Shown piece after piece: positions 1 through 11,799 of a stretch of 64,000 nucleotides of DNA. Source of the stretch: Plazaster borealis (lineage: Eukaryota > Echinodermata > Asteroidea > Forcipulatida > Labidiasteridae). The notes beneath the pieces are model-generated. The model ran no database searches. It had not been told where the DNA came from and was given only the letters and a program-made list of their open reading frames with translations. How positions within the stretch are numbered: position 1 is the stretch's first letter; every line of letters begins with the position of its first letter. Made by a program: the position numbers and the translations under genes. The stretch is from positions 1,736,001 to 1,800,000 of the forward strand of contig CM037459.1 in assembly GCA_021014325.1 (NCBI GenBank). The letters run 5' to 3'.

Positions 1-1289
1 TTTTGTACCGCGCCATGAGCGTCAAGACTTGACGGATACCGGCGCGTTATAAGTGTTCTTATTATTATTATTATTATTAGTTGTTTATTGGAATAAAACA
101 CTCTTTCGATGACTTGGTGCCCAGAGTCAACTTTCTGCTATTTATGTATTTTTCTGTACAGCCACTAATACTTCCCCTTACATGGTACCAGAGTCTTCTG
201 TACCAACATATGTTAATGTTGGAGGAAATACACTCAAAACGATACGAGAAGGCAAGCATGACAGTGAGTAGCATCAGTGTGGTGGACACTCGTCGGCCAT
301 TTTAGATCACATCTTGGCGTTGTTTATACAAAGAAAAAGGGAAAACAAATGTGGAAAATCAATATAAACTTTGACATATAACTAACAGCAATCTAGTCAG
401 TATGAACTTGGCAAGTCCATCTCCAAAAAAGATATTGAAAAGCCTCTGCAAATTGTCAAATATAACTTAAAAGTTTCTTGATTCAAGTCAATTACAGCCT
501 GGATTATGAGACAGCAACTTTCCTTGCATCACAAGTACATTTTTATTTTATTTTGACTGCCTGTTTGTTGTTTTCTTGGCCAAATAAATAATAACAATAA
601 CAACAACGATAAAAAACCCAAAAATTTTGCTTGTGTGCGTGCATTTTCCACATTACTCGGCATTCTTGGTTTAGCAAGCAATGTACTGGCAAGCAAGCCT
701 TTGTTAAGCTTAAAATGTATGAACATGATAAGGATGAATCTGAGCCATCTTGACAAACATATTGATTTATTATTATATCATTCATTTAAAGTAAACAATA
801 CAAGGCATTTTTGGCTCCTGAATTACCAGTGCTTTAGATTAACCAGTTTGCTCTCTAAAAACAACCATCACTGACAAACGTTCAAAAAAGAAAAATTCTG
901 GAATTAAATGAGATCAAATAAACTGATGTTACAATACGTAGACAAGGTTTCTCTTAAGAGCTTATAGACAATGCCAGCATGTGATCTGAAGCAGGACGCA
1001 TCATCCCTCCCATGACATCACCGTTACTATGACAACGCACTGCATGATCACTTAATTTGTTTGTTTCCGTAGTAACATCCAGCTTAACGTTTGATTTTCT
1101 TCCTTTCAGTTTTTTCATTTACCAGTTTGATTTGGGTCACCTCTCACCTACATAATTTTCTCTGCACATTTCAGTTTCTGTCCCATTTATTTCACTGAGA
1201 AATTCTTTTTGAAGTCTTTAAACAAGATTCTTTGTTTTCAGCTAATTTATTCAGTTTTGCAAAGGTTTTTGTCCTCATATTTTGACCCT
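1..1289. other. no gene recognised
   Basis: AT-rich sequence with a short ATT microsatellite near 60-80. Open frames here are short and show no domain, splice or composition support. Confidence 0.6.
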
Positions 1290-1526
1290 AATCTTGGTTC
1301 CAAGAAGCTCCAGGTTTGTAATCACGAACACATGTAGTCACGAAACCCTAACCGCTATCTAAACCGCTATCACCCCACGATCAGCTCGCCGCCAGAGGGC
1401 GCTATCATTCCTGATAGAGGTTCGTGGGTGAAAGCGGTTGCAGGAATGATAGCGCCCTTGTTAGAGGTAACAAGGTTTTTCCGTGACTATTCGTGATTAC
1501 ACAACTGGAGCGTCTTGGAACCAAAA
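1290..1526. mobile_element. inverted-repeat element (MITE-like)
   Basis: The left arm (TCTTGGTTCCAAGAAGCTCC near 1292) is the near reverse complement of the right arm ending at about 1525, and both continue into GTAATCACGA. The centre holds a second inverted pair around GAGGGCGCTATCATTCCTG. No coding sequence. Confidence 0.6.
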
Positions 1527-2050
1527 CTAATTTTGACCCTAGCGAAGTCTGTCTCAGAAAAGAACTGTGAGAGTCTAAATTCAAGGCCGTTTACAAGGAT
1601 TTTTTGGTTTCTTTCACGGGTCATTTTGGTTGTTAAGAAGTTTGTATCAGCTAATTCTTTTTTTCTTCCAATTTTATACATGTATTCAGTTTAATAAGTT
1701 TTGAAGAATTTTTGTGAATTTCTGTCTTTTAAAAGTTCATTAAATGGAAGCATTACCTGAAGTGGGAAAATTATTATTTTGGTCAAGTTCAAAAATGTAT
1801 TCCAGCTGAAGAATGTTTGATAAAAAAGAAATGTTAAAATTTTGTCACGAGAAAATAGAATTAGCTGTTGCAAACTGCTTACCAACCAAAAGGACCTAAG
1901 GTACCATATGACCTGATGTTTTGACCCTAGCAGAGTCTTTCTGAAAGGCTAAAAAGAACATCTGAGAAAGACTCGAAACGAAGACTCGAGTCGAAACATG
2001 AGGTAGTGGGTAAATCCTGTGGGACATTTTTTTTTTTTTTTTGGGGGGGG

Positions 2051-2330
2051 GAATTGTGCCTTTGATGATACAAGCTTGGAATTAAGCACACAGTCAGAGT
2101 ATGTCATGAGAAAGATATTTGGCTATAGGAGGCCTTTTGCCATCACAGATTTGAATTTTGAAAAAATATAGGTAGAATAACAATCAATTTTTTTTAAAAT
2201 GGCTACCATTGCTTGTTATTCTGTCTATATTTTTTCAGAGGACAAATCTGCGATGGCCGTATAGCCAAATTTCTTTCTGATGACATACTCTGACTATGTT
2301 CCAAATTCCATGCTCATAAAGGCACAATTC
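2051..2330. mobile_element. foldback MITE, about 280 bp
   Basis: Both ends carry GAATTGTGCCTTT, and the arms (TCAGAGTATGTCAT, TTTGGCTATA, CACAGATTT) recur as the reverse complement up to 2330, making a long imperfect hairpin. Confidence 0.7.
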
Positions 2331-3110
2331 CATCACCTACCTGCCATACTAAAGGCCTTCAACAATTGTTTTCATTATCAAACAAAATTTGTGTTTATTC
2401 GAACTATTGTGTCATTGCTATCACCCAGTTAATCTTATGCAATGAGTTATCAGAACAAAGTCCAACAATGTTGAATAGCTCATCATAACACTTTTATCTT
2501 TCATCTTAAAATACCTTTCAGATATTTCATAATAAACTCCAAATCACCTGACTTAGTGTCAAGGAAGTTGAATATTTGAGGAAGTATCGCAGTATTTTTA
2601 TAGTTTTATTGGACTAATATCACATGCACATTCCAAAGTTTTTTTTGTAATATTATATTATTTGTAATGGAATTTTGTGACTTATTTTAATTTTTTTTTT
2701 ACTTCTGAAATGAACAAACAATTATGATTACTTTAATCGAATTATGATTACTATTTTTATTATTATTTATTCGACCTCAACAATACAAGAACAAAAAATA
2801 CAATACAAGGCAAGTCGAAGAACTCTTATGAGAATAAAAATGATTGGTTTGTCCTCCTTTTTTCTTTGACAAGAGGTTTAGGTTAGAGACTGTGGTGCAA
2901 GAGCCCATGGATTCTTCAATTCCTAGTTTCCTCAAAACAGGCAATTCCTAGTACAGAGCGACTTCTACAGAGTGGTTCTCATATAGAAACAGTGCCAGTA
3001 TTAATAACAATGGATCATCTTGCCAAAAACAAAACAAAATGCATGATGCTTTTTTATCACTTTTGTTTTTGAAGGCTACTGGTACACATAATAATACAGT
3101 AGGTGCCAGG
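2331..3110. other. no gene recognised
   Basis: AT-rich sequence without conserved frames or clear repeats. Confidence 0.5.
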
Positions 3111-3331
3111 TGTGGATCCAGGGGGGGGCGTGGGGGCGCACGCCCCCCCTTTTTCATATTTAAAAAAAAAAAAAAACAAATGGAGAAAAGAAAAAAAGAG
3201 GGAAAGAGAGAGAAGGGGAGGGAGAAATGGGGAAGCTTTGTGTTACGTAGGCGCAACAAACTTCATTTATCATTTTGCTGCTTGGTATATTTTCACGCCC
3301 ACCCGTTTGGAAAATCCTGGATCCGCCCCTG
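3111..3331. mobile_element. short G/C-bordered inverted-repeat element
   Basis: It begins TGTGGATCCAGGGGGGGGCG and ends with the approximate reverse complement CCTGGATCCGCCCCT. A purine-rich A-tract core produces long but meaningless open frames. A related border (GTCCTGGATCTGCCCC) occurs near 55830. Confidence 0.55.
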
Positions 3332-3879
3332 GGTGCATGCGCCATGGTTTGAAAAAATGACAGCAAGATATAAAATTGTCGGCTCGGGACTAAGGCTGTT
3401 GGTGCAGTTTGTATGGATTTCATCGAATTGCTTCTGCATAATTTGGAGTTTATTGATCAAGAGTGGTCTCCAAAATAATTGTTTGGCAAAAAGAAACAAT
3501 CATCTTTTAAGAAAAAAATATATATAAATTTATGGATTTCTCTTTATTTTGTTCTTCAAATTTTCATTTAACGCCCTTTTGATAATTATGGATATGAAAT
3601 TACACTGAGACGATGACGTTATGTTTCAATCAATCCGCATATTAATTTCCTCGTTTTTACAGCTCTTAGATGATTTCAGTGACTAACCAGTTGTAACTTT
3701 GATTTTCAGAATCTACATCAAAGTGGTGTGGATCCTTTGTCTTGTCACTAACCTGATGAATATTCAGTTTTTGAACTAATTTATTTATTTGATTATTTGT
3801 TCTTATACCGCTCAAATATCTTCTTTTTTTAACACAATCTGAATAATTTTGCATAGTTGAATAACATTAAAAATTTGTA

Positions 3880-4045
3880 TTAATATTCATAATGCACTAT
3901 CCATATGTTGTATTTATTTTCATAATGCATTATTCATATTTTGTATTTATATTCATAATGCATTATTAATATTTTGCATTTTTATTCATAATGCATTATT
4001 CATATTTTGTATTTATATTCATAATGCATTATTCATAATGATATA
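3880..4045. repeat. AT-rich tandem repeat, about 33 bp unit
   Basis: Four to five imperfect copies of a unit containing CATAATGCATTATTCATATT then TTGTATTTA. Confidence 0.75.
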
Positions 4046-5268
4046 TTCATATTCCTATTTTGCACCCTCTTATTAACATAACTCAGTACCCTCTAGAAGA
4101 ACTGAACGTTTTTCTACAACAGACGTCCCTTCACCCCTTTCAATCCATTTAGATCAACGTGAGTCTAAACATTTTGAGCAAACTTCAGGCCCTTAGTTCC
4201 GTTTCAATAGATTTACCCTAGAGATATAGAATAGTTTCACTGCCAGCAGTCTACCAGGTAATGGCTGCTGTGGAGACCATGTCACATCGTTTACAAAAGA
4301 GTAACCATGTCCATTACGGGGCAGGCAAAAAATTGAAAAATTGAAAAGTTAAAAATTGTTCTGATGTTCCTCTTTTTGGGATCAAAATTTGATAAAAGAT
4401 TCACACTGCAAACTCTATGAAATGAAAGATTTTATTTTTGTTTTCCATTGAGCTGTGTACAAATTGTGCCTGCAGGAAATCTAGACACTGGCTGTTTTGT
4501 AAACATGTGATGTCATAACTTTGATGGCTTGTAGCATCTATGAATAGTTATTAGTCCGTGTAAAAGAAATGACTTGTTGCTGTTTGGATTGAAAGGGAAG
4601 GTATACCCAAAAATTTGCATAATACATAAATATAACTTCCTCTCTATGAGGTAAACAAATAATTTAGAAATTGCAACTTGAAGAGTTCACAAGATGATTT
4701 TAAGGAAAACAAGTTTTAAATGAATATATTGAGGATTTGTTCAAAAATAGTGATACCTTCCCTTTTTATGCGCATATTGAAGCATGTGTTTGAGTCATTT
4801 TCTTTGTGTTGCGAAAGCAGTTGTGATTGGTCAATCATTCATGCATAATGATTGGTCAATTTAAACCATGGATGCATTTTGTACTGGTACCTCATTGGTT
4901 AAACAGTGTTCTGTCAAAACAAAGTCTACCAATAATGTGCTGGTTTCCTCCCATACAAATTATTGTAAAGAGGCTGAGAGTGAAACAGTCTGGCACTTTA
5001 TGTTTAGATTAATACCAATGCTATGGTGATACAGGGAACCCAAAAAAGATGGCTTTATCATACTGGCCCTCTTTGTCTGATTCCAATGTACACACTGATG
5101 TTTACCGTACACATTCTCATATCATCAACAGGTGCCAGACTATATTTCCATGGGCCTCGGTTTGGATACTATAATTTGCATGGCAGGAAAAAACAAAATG
5201 TCTGCACTGTAGAAAGTAAAATCTAGCTTTGAGCTGTTTGATAGATTCTTCTTTTCTGTAATGTTCAG
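4046..5268. other. no exon recognised upstream of the 5269 exon
   Basis: This stretch should belong to an intron of the plus-strand gene, because the 5269 exon begins with an acceptor. I see no further exon with matched phase. Confidence 0.4.
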
Positions 5269-5337
5269 GCCCTCCACAGCTTCCGCCTCCTCGACAGCGA
5301 TGTGTCTCTGCTACTATGGAGGACTCTCCTAACCTAA
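5269..5337 (+). CDS. coding exon of unrecognised gene: proline-rich segment
   Basis: The acceptor follows a pyrimidine tract ending in TTCAG, and the donor is a perfect GTGAGT. The exon is phase 1 at both ends and 69 nt long. It encodes PPQLPPPRQRCVSATMEDSPNL, split here as PPQLPPPRQR then CVSATMEDSPNL. The frame starting at the first exon base meets a TAA at the very end of the exon, so the proline frame is preferred and is the one that fits the next exon. Confidence 0.6.
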   Translation, partial: ALHSFRLLDSDVSLLLWRTLLT

Positions 5338-8300
5338 GTGAGTCTTGCCGACACCAACAATGGCACCCCAAAAGTTTCCCCCAAAGTTTATTTCTTCTGT
5401 TAGTTGTCCATGTTTTCAAATTCATTATCATAAAAAGGAGGAAATTTGTGTTGTCGAGGTTAACTGACCAAAAGTGAAATTGAGCTTGTTGTTATTTCGT
5501 TGGAGTAAATTTGGAAAGTATTTTGAAGATAAAAACGTAATTGTATTCACCAGTCATACTCAAAATACAAAATGGTTGAATGTTAGTGGAAAATAAGGCC
5601 TCTGAGAAAATATCTTGTTTGCTGAAAGGTTTTGGAAAACCAAGATTCTTTTATACAAAGTTATGATCATTTGAATTTGTTCAAAGTGGAAGGGGGGGGG
5701 GGTCTACCATTTTGTGACTCTGCCATTCAGTGCTTGGGTGGTGGTTGCTTAATAATTCCATTTAGGTATTGATTGTTCTTGCTTGCTTTGTATGTGAACT
5801 TTCTTCTTGCAACAATTACAGAAAGTATCTTTTATTTTAAAACAGAGAGGGTTTTTTCTTAACCTGGGGAGGGTCGGGATATAAACTTTGGAATTATGTT
5901 TGGTCTTATTCCATTGAGAACAATGTCAGAGAATGCCATTATTTATGTTTTAGGTTCAAGTCGGAAACAAGTTCTGTCCTTCAAAAGGAAACCACGCTCA
6001 CAGAGCTTCAATAATGGAACCCATTGATACAGTGTGGTAAAAACAAAATGTCCAATGCACGGTGCAACAATTTGTTTACAGACCAGCCGCTCCTGGTGGT
6101 ATTGTGTTGATTTTGATTAATTTCAAAAAGAGTTGATACTAAAAAGTGGCTGCCAAAATATTATATAAGTATTTGATTTATTTTTATTTTAGTTTTGCGT
6201 AAAAATCAGCACGATTCTAATTGCATCATTAGAAACCATACCCCAGTAAGTTCTAGGAACATTTTGTGGTTTATTTTGTTTTCCTTTCTATTATTAATTG
6301 TGAGCTCTTTGATTGGTGCATTTTTGTTTTCTCCGATGTTTGTTCATTGTATGCTCTATCGTCTTTTTATTTGTTATTTATTTTCCTATGTTTGTTTCTC
6401 ATCGTTTTTACTAATGAGTATGTTCTATCTCTTTGTTATTAATTTGCCCCTCTTTTTCTGTATCGTACTTTACTAACAGCTAACAAGGAAAGTGTATATA
6501 ATGCCCCGGATGGACAAAACTTTGTTCTGAAACGGCACAGTGCAGATTTACCGATAGCAACCAGAGTAGCCAATAGCAAGCCAGCTGGGAACAGACACAG
6601 ATCGTTCACCTCACCAGGTCTTTAATTTCAAACAGAAAATTCAAACCTCAAATTTGACTCAGGGGGTGGGGGGATGTTCGAAGGTCCAAATAACGATTAA
6701 AACGAGGAAGGAGGCATAATGCAACGTATGTTTTAAAAGATCTTTTGCTGTACATTTTGTTTTACTCCTAAACAAAAAGTAGTTTTTTAATTTCTCCACT
6801 TTTCTCCAAGTATTTATGCATACTGGTTGTGGGTTTCATCATGTGGATTCCTAAATTCTTTCTATAATAATATACATTTTCTCAAATTCCCTTTTTTAAT
6901 TTCATTTTTTTTATTCTGTTGGGAGTCCAGGGGCCGATTTCACAAAGAGATAAGACTAGTCTTATCTGAAGTTAAGACCAGTAACTGGTCTTAACTTAAG
7001 ACTAGTCCTATCTCTCAGCATTGCCTAGGACTAGTCCTAAGTTAGGAAGAGTTTTGTGAAATCGACCCCAGTTGCAGTAAAACAATTGTTTAGTTGAAAT
7101 TGTGTTCTTGCAATGCGCACCTCATTTAGTGACTGTTTTGTTTTTCCTTCATCTTAAAGCAATTGATGATAGCAATTACATGTTTCCAACCAGCCAAAAG
7201 TTTCCGTTGGATCACGCTGAAGGCAACCTATCATTGCCCTTTGAGACCAAAGAACCAGTCCATGAGAAACTGACCAGGCGGCATTCAGGTCCTATACAAC
7301 AAACTAAGGACCTCATAAGTGGTCAAGTAGCGCCACGTGCAGCACCACGTGCAGCGCCACGTGCAGCACCACGTGCAGCACCACGTGCAGCACCACGTGC
7401 AGTGCAACAACCTATTGACCTTCGACCTAGAGGTCATCAAAGACCTAGAGGAATGAGTGACCCTAATCTCAAAGGTTACAGAATTTCAACTTATCAAATA
7501 AAAAAGAAAAAATGTCATCCGCCAGAGCTGCCAACTCTCCCTGATTCTGCAGAAAGTTCCCTGAAAATAAACCAATCTTTCCATGTTCTGATGAACAGAT
7601 TTGAAAATCTCCCTGATTATGGAAAACTTTTCCCTATTATGTTGAATGGAATTCTAAATGTCTCCCTGATTGCTGTACGAAATCTCCCTGATTTCAAGAT
7701 GCAAATGTTGGCAGCTCTGCATCCACAAGCTTCAAATTTTAAAGTATTTTCCATTAACTAAACCAGTCGTGTTTGAAATAACATCATTGCCTTGAAATTG
7801 TTTTCACAGCAGGCCACAAGAGCAAGCATTGCACGTTGAACATAACAAAGTAGTACATTTAGATATCAAAGTGTCACTTAAAAGTCCAATTATCCCATTG
7901 CGTTCATTACATCTACATCTACAAAGCTCTATTCTTACTGACTTCGGAAAATTTATAATCGCACGTTTTTCTTTCCCAGTGGCATTCTGTGCTTTTTTTG
8001 CATACAGAATGACACAAGATTTCTGCACAAGATGTGTGAGGGAGGAAATCTCAAGCAAAGTACTTTGAAAAATTGACTTGAGCAGGACTTGAACCTGCAG
8101 CCTACGGATTAACATGCCGGTGCTCTACCAACTGAGCTATCTAGCCCTAATGTTGGCGGTCTCCCTATTTTGTCAATATCTTTATTTTGGGGTGCCAGTC
8201 ACAAGCCACTCAACCTGTAACTGCCATATAGCCAGAGATCACACCCAAGTTTACGATACAATCTGGGAAGTGGCAGCAGAGGGACCACCTTAGGGGGATG

Positions 8301-11191
8301 GGACTTTTTATTTAAAATATCAAGTAATAAACCACAAGGGAAACTGACTGGGTAAATTTTTAAATAATTTGGGGTTGAACAAAGAAAAATCTACTAGAGC
8401 GGGACTTGACCATTAGAGCTAGATAGTTCAGTTGGTTAATCCGGAGGTCACAGGTTCCGCTCTAGTTCATATTTGTATTTGTTCAACACGAAATGAGCTA
8501 TTTCTGATACTTGACGTGTCACGGCTGAGCGGTTAAGATCACGGGACTCAAGCTCTGGTGTTTCTGATCAGCAGAGTGTGGGTTTCGAGTCCTGGTCGTG
8601 GCACTTGTGTCCTTGAGCAAGATACTTTACCATAATGGCTTTGTCCTTCGGATGGGACAACAAGCCTTCAATCCCATGTACTACTACTGGTAGTGCACGT
8701 AAAAGTACCCAGAACACTCATTGTTCAAGAGTAGGGGTTAACCCCAGTGTTTCTGGTTCACATAGCAAGCACCCTTGTTTACAGGTTTCCTCAGGCTTGC
8801 AAGCTACAGTGATTATGTTCACTTATGAGGCATCCTTGGTTTCATTACCAGAAATATATAATAATAATACAGTAAATTTCATGTTCTTCTCAGATGGAAG
8901 CTCAGCTGGTCCCCATCAATTCACTAGCTCTGACTCTGTAGTTCGTTAACCATCCAAGCTCATGTTACACCTTTTCATTGTTTGCGTCACTAAATGTGCT
9001 CTGCATTCGCTGTCACTCGAAGAGAACGAAGCATGATATAACGCATTTCTTCTTGATAGCTTTGGTGTAGCAGTTTCCACTGGTTTATTTGCAATTATAA
9101 ACAAATGTGCTGCTTTTTGTTTGACTGAATTTAAATCAGCCCTTTTTTAATTCTACATTTGCTTGCTTCCTCACTTTCATTGTGTGCTTTACAGATGCTA
9201 CTAGACACTGAGTAGCTGGGTGTTTTGTGATTATGGTTATAGTGTTTTCATAATACATTGTCTTGCATTGCATTTTAAATTGCCCTACCTTCCACATCTT
9301 ATTGATGTCAAAAGTCAACTTTTCTTTTGACGTTAGTGTTGCACCATTAAGTAAACAACCATTGTTTATGGGCCTTTCACTTTAAAGGTTGGATTACAGA
9401 TGTAGAGAAAAATGGGTCACCTGGGCTTGATTTTACACAGCACTAAGATTCATCTCATTAAAGGCATCGTACACGTTTGGTAATTGTCCAGTGTTCCAGT
9501 GTTCTCATTTGGTGTATCCCAACATATGCATAAAATAACAAACCTGTGAAAATTTGGGCTCAATTGGTCATCAAAGTTGCAAGAAAATGATGAAAGAAAA
9601 AACACCCTTGTTGTACAAATTTGTGTGCTTTCAGATAGGAATAAAAACTTCTTGCAAGAAGTTTTTATTATTTTAGTGAGAAATAACCTCTTTCTCAAAA
9701 ACTACATTACTTCAGAGGGAGTCGTTTCTCACAATGTTTTATACTATCAACAGCTCTCTGTTGCTCGTTACCAAGTCAGTTTTTATGCTAATATATATTT
9801 TGAGTAATTACCAAACGTGTACGATGCCTTTAAGATGCATTGTCAGTATAGACTTTGCAAGTCTCGCGCATAATCTAACTTCCGGGACCATTGTGGTCCC
9901 AACCATAATAAAAATGGAGTTTTATGTGGGCGGGATTTTTTCCGTCAACTTTTTTAGTTTAATGTAGTTTATGGCCATGAAAATTATATATGATGTTGGG
10001 AATGTAATACTAAGTGATAAACAATATGAAATTAAAACAAAATAACAAAGAAAACCCGGAATAAGAATTGACCTCTGTTTCCGGTTACTTGTTAAAAATT
10101 TAAGAATGCTGCCAAACTGAAGGGCATGTTGTCATTAAACCTATGTGATAGACGCACACATTCGGGTGTGATGGCAAATGGGGTTTCTAATAGTAAGCAT
10201 CCTCGTCCCAATGTGTTTAATTTTGTTTCAATGTTAACTTGACAATTATTAGTATTATACAAAAATTAAAATTTATTCATAAAAATTTCTTGGGTATTTT
10301 TATTTTCAAGAATTTTTGATAAATGTAACTTAAAAAGAAGATGTGATTTCATAGAAAAATATAGTCTTCTTTTGAAATTTTTTCTCGTTTTCGATATGCG
10401 CGAGACTTCACAGTCTTTTACCACAGTGATTTGTATCGTGACATCACACTTCGCCTAGCAATTAAGATTGATGCACGTCTTAATTCTTTGTGAAACCAAG
10501 CCCTGGATACCTTGGGAGATCTGACGTGATTGATTGATTGTTACGATTGATTGATTACTGTACACATGATTTATAAATATCTCAATAGATATCGGTTGAT
10601 TACACTAAAAACAATTTATATTAACCATCTTCCATTCAACACTTTCACATTAAAATATCACTTCTGTTTGAATTACCATTTAAAAAAATAGCATTCTTTT
10701 CCAGTAAGGTATAATAGCGCAAATTTAAAAAAGGTCAGTGCACTGTAAACTTTCCTAAAAAGAAAACCCCCAAAACCAAAACCAGACCAACGACCCCAAA
10801 CTCAACAACTAATAGACCCTTATTGTTGAGTTGCAATCTCCGTCTTGTTCCCTGTATACACATATGGAATGATAGGCTGAATTCTCCTACATTATAAAGG
10901 GACCAGATCATCATTGCCTTCCAGCCTCATTTTGATTGAATAGTAGAAAAGCATTATGGCCGCACCATGCAAATATTTGACCAAATTCTTCTACACATGT
11001 TTTGTGAAAATAAATGTCACCAAATCATCGCATCAAAAGCATCATTTTCTAATTCTTGAACTCTGCACCAATAGTATTTGCTGCAATTGAAATTGTGTTT
11101 TGCTGTTGTTAATTTTTGTTCAGGTAATAACTCTGTTCCAGAAGAGCTGAACTTCATCTTCAAAAAGTTTGGAATTGACGCAGAGAAGTAG
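5269..11191 (+). CDS. 3' portion of an unrecognised signalling/adaptor-like gene (spliced, 5' end not found)
   Basis: The model joins exons 5269-5337, 6480-6617, 7160-7474 and 11124-11191. Every junction is phase 1, each exon is open, and each has AG/GT borders, which is the main support. The visible protein starts with a proline-rich segment (PPQLPPPRQR), the kind bound by SH3 domains. It continues with basic-Ser sites resembling PKA/Akt or 14-3-3 sites (KRHSADLP, RHRSFTSP, RRHSGP, RGMSDP) and an Ala-Pro-Arg-Ala repeat, and ends in LNFIFKKFGIDAEK and a stop. No catalytic domain is visible, so scaffold/adaptor is an inference. The family is not recognised. Upstream exons must lie left of 5269 or outside the window; I could not find them. 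The last intron (7475-11123) holds a SINE, a tRNA-like repeat and TTAA MITEs, and further exons there cannot be excluded. Confidence 0.6.
6193..6245 (+). CDS. candidate cassette exon of unrecognised gene
   Basis: This short open segment has a good acceptor (ATTTTATTTTAG) and a GTAAGT donor, and can be entered in phase 1 from the 5269-5337 exon. It ends in phase 0. Including it would require the next exon to start at 6488, after AAG just downstream of a TACTAAC branch-point consensus, rather than at 6480. Skipping it gives a simpler model. It could be an alternative exon or a chance pair of splice sites. Confidence 0.3.
6480..6617 (+). CDS. coding exon of unrecognised gene: phospho-motif segment
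   Basis: The acceptor is TAACAG at 6474-6479 and the donor is CAG|GTCTTT. The exon is 138 nt, phase 1 in and phase 1 out. It encodes a hydrophilic stretch with a tyrosine site (SVYNAP), KRHSADLP and RHRSFTSP. The latter two look like basic-directed kinase or 14-3-3 docking sites. The alternative start at 6488 would serve only if the 6193-6245 exon is included. Confidence 0.6.
6930..7069. mobile_element. Harbinger-like MITE, 140 bp
   Basis: Terminal inverted repeats GGGGCCGATTTCACAAA and TTTGTGAAATCGACCCC border an internal palindromic set of GACTAGTCTTA words. It lies in the intron just before the 7160 exon. Assignment to PIF/Harbinger is by resemblance of ends only. Confidence 0.6.
7160..7474 (+). 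CDS. coding exon of unrecognised gene: APRA repeat segment
   Basis: The acceptor is CTTAAAG and the donor AAAG|GTTACA, phase 1 at both ends, 315 nt. It encodes RRHSGP, then six Ala-Pro-Arg-Ala units from a 12-nt repeat (about 7330-7402), then basic stretches and RGMSDPNLK. The frame stays open past the donor to 7761, but that extension is low in complexity (repeated LPD words), and splicing to 11124 restores a compact, phase-matched end. Read-through to 7761 as an alternative terminal exon cannot be excluded. Confidence 0.6.
7330..7402 (+). repeat. coding 12-nt minisatellite (APRA repeat, CACGTG in each unit)
   Basis: Six copies of GCACCACGTGCA with A/G variation at one site lie inside an exon and keep frame. 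Each unit contains the palindrome CACGTG, which is also an E-box sequence, so the array could act on both protein and DNA levels. The protein effect is a regular Arg every four residues. Confidence 0.85.
8075..8146 (-). repeat. tRNA-Asn-like repeat (SINE-type)
   Basis: The minus strand folds with a GGCTAGA acceptor, a GCTC/GAGC D-stem, an anticodon loop ATGTTAA (GTT) and a perfect GCAGG/CCTGC T-stem, but one acceptor pair is broken and the anticodon stem is weak. The same flanks recur at 14945-15100 and 19975-20200, so it is a dispersed repeat, not a single-copy tRNA gene. Confidence 0.6.
8516..8870 (+). mobile_element. tRNA-Leu-derived SINE
   Basis: The head GTGTCACGGCTGAGCGGTTA, a loop ACTCAAG (CAA anticodon) and GGTTTCGAGTCC give A- and B-box-like promoter words. 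The body continues through GAGCAAGATACTTTACC and CCTTCGGATGGGACA to GTTTCCTCAGGCTTGC. Other copies lie at 39262-39588, 48563-49007, 49660-49812 and 51478-51625. Confidence 0.8.
9458..9833. mobile_element. TTAA-flanked MITE, family i
   Basis: Bounded by TTAA on both sides. The terminal inverted repeat starts AGGCATCGTACACGTTTGGT. The centre is a palindrome (AAAACTTCTTGCAAGAAGTTTT). No transposase is encoded. Target TTAA is a hallmark of piggyBac-type elements; family assignment is inferred. Confidence 0.85.
9850..10416. mobile_element. terminal-inverted-repeat element, about 567 bp
   Basis: The left end AGACTTTGCAAGTCTCGCGC matches the reverse complement of the right end (GCGCGAGACTTCACAGTCTT). 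The interior is AT-rich with no long frame. It abuts the TTAA MITE ending at 9833. Confidence 0.65.
11124..11191 (+). CDS. terminal coding exon of unrecognised gene
   Basis: The acceptor is TTGTTCAG. Entry in phase 1 joins the previous exon's G to GT, giving Gly, then NNSVPEELNFIFKKFGIDAEK (split: NNSVPEELNF, IFKKFGIDAEK) and TAG at 11189-11191. The hydrophobic LNFIFKKFGI looks like a short amphipathic helix. No family is recognised. Confidence 0.55.
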
Positions 11192-11247
11192 AGGGCGCTA
11201 TTTGTTTCTTGCTGGACGGATGACAAGGATCCTGGCTTTAAAAACTT

Positions 11248-11253
11248 AATAAA
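11248..11253 (+). terminator. polyadenylation signal (AATAAA)
   Basis: A canonical AATAAA lies 57 nt after the stop of the exon ending at 11191, a plausible position for a short 3' UTR. No cDNA evidence is available. Confidence 0.4.
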
Positions 11254-11799
11254 ATCACTGGAAATGAAAGTGGAATAAACCTGTTGGAACAAGAATCCAA
11301 TACAAGGTTGTTAAGATTGCATAACTCTGCATGGTAGTAGCTTTTAGTGTTCAAGTTTTCACTGGCCAGTATTCCAACTATCAAATCCTTAAAAAAATTA
11401 CTTAATGTTTCACTGTTCTGGGTTACCTCACTAAACCATCCAGCTTCCAGTCAATATCAGCCACATGGTTGGATTGATAGATGCACTATGCCAGCCTGCA
11501 ATATGATATCATGTGGTGAATGCATCTACATGGTACACAGTCAACCCTCCTACTGTCTAACCATTCAATATCGTCTACATATATCAGACTACTTCCTCCT
11601 CCAATCAAAGAATTGCACTGATTTGGAAAGGAGAACAAACAAAATAGCTGATGGTGATATTAATACTTAGACATTTATTGGTGACAGGATTTGAAAGTGA
11701 AAAATAATGTAGAAAATAAGTCCAACTTGTTTGTGCTTGTGGATTTTGTAATGTAACTAGATTCAATGTTGCAGAATGCTGAAAACAAAGGTGTAAAAT

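Noticed and set aside
3039..3527. 162-codon plus-strand frame
   Set aside because: Its length comes from purine-rich A/G tracts in a repeat element; no domain, and overlapping frames exist on both strands.
7475..7761. Continuation of the APRA exon frame with repeated LPD words
   Set aside because: A phase-matched donor at 7474 and acceptor at 11124 give a better terminal exon; kept only as a possible alternative end.
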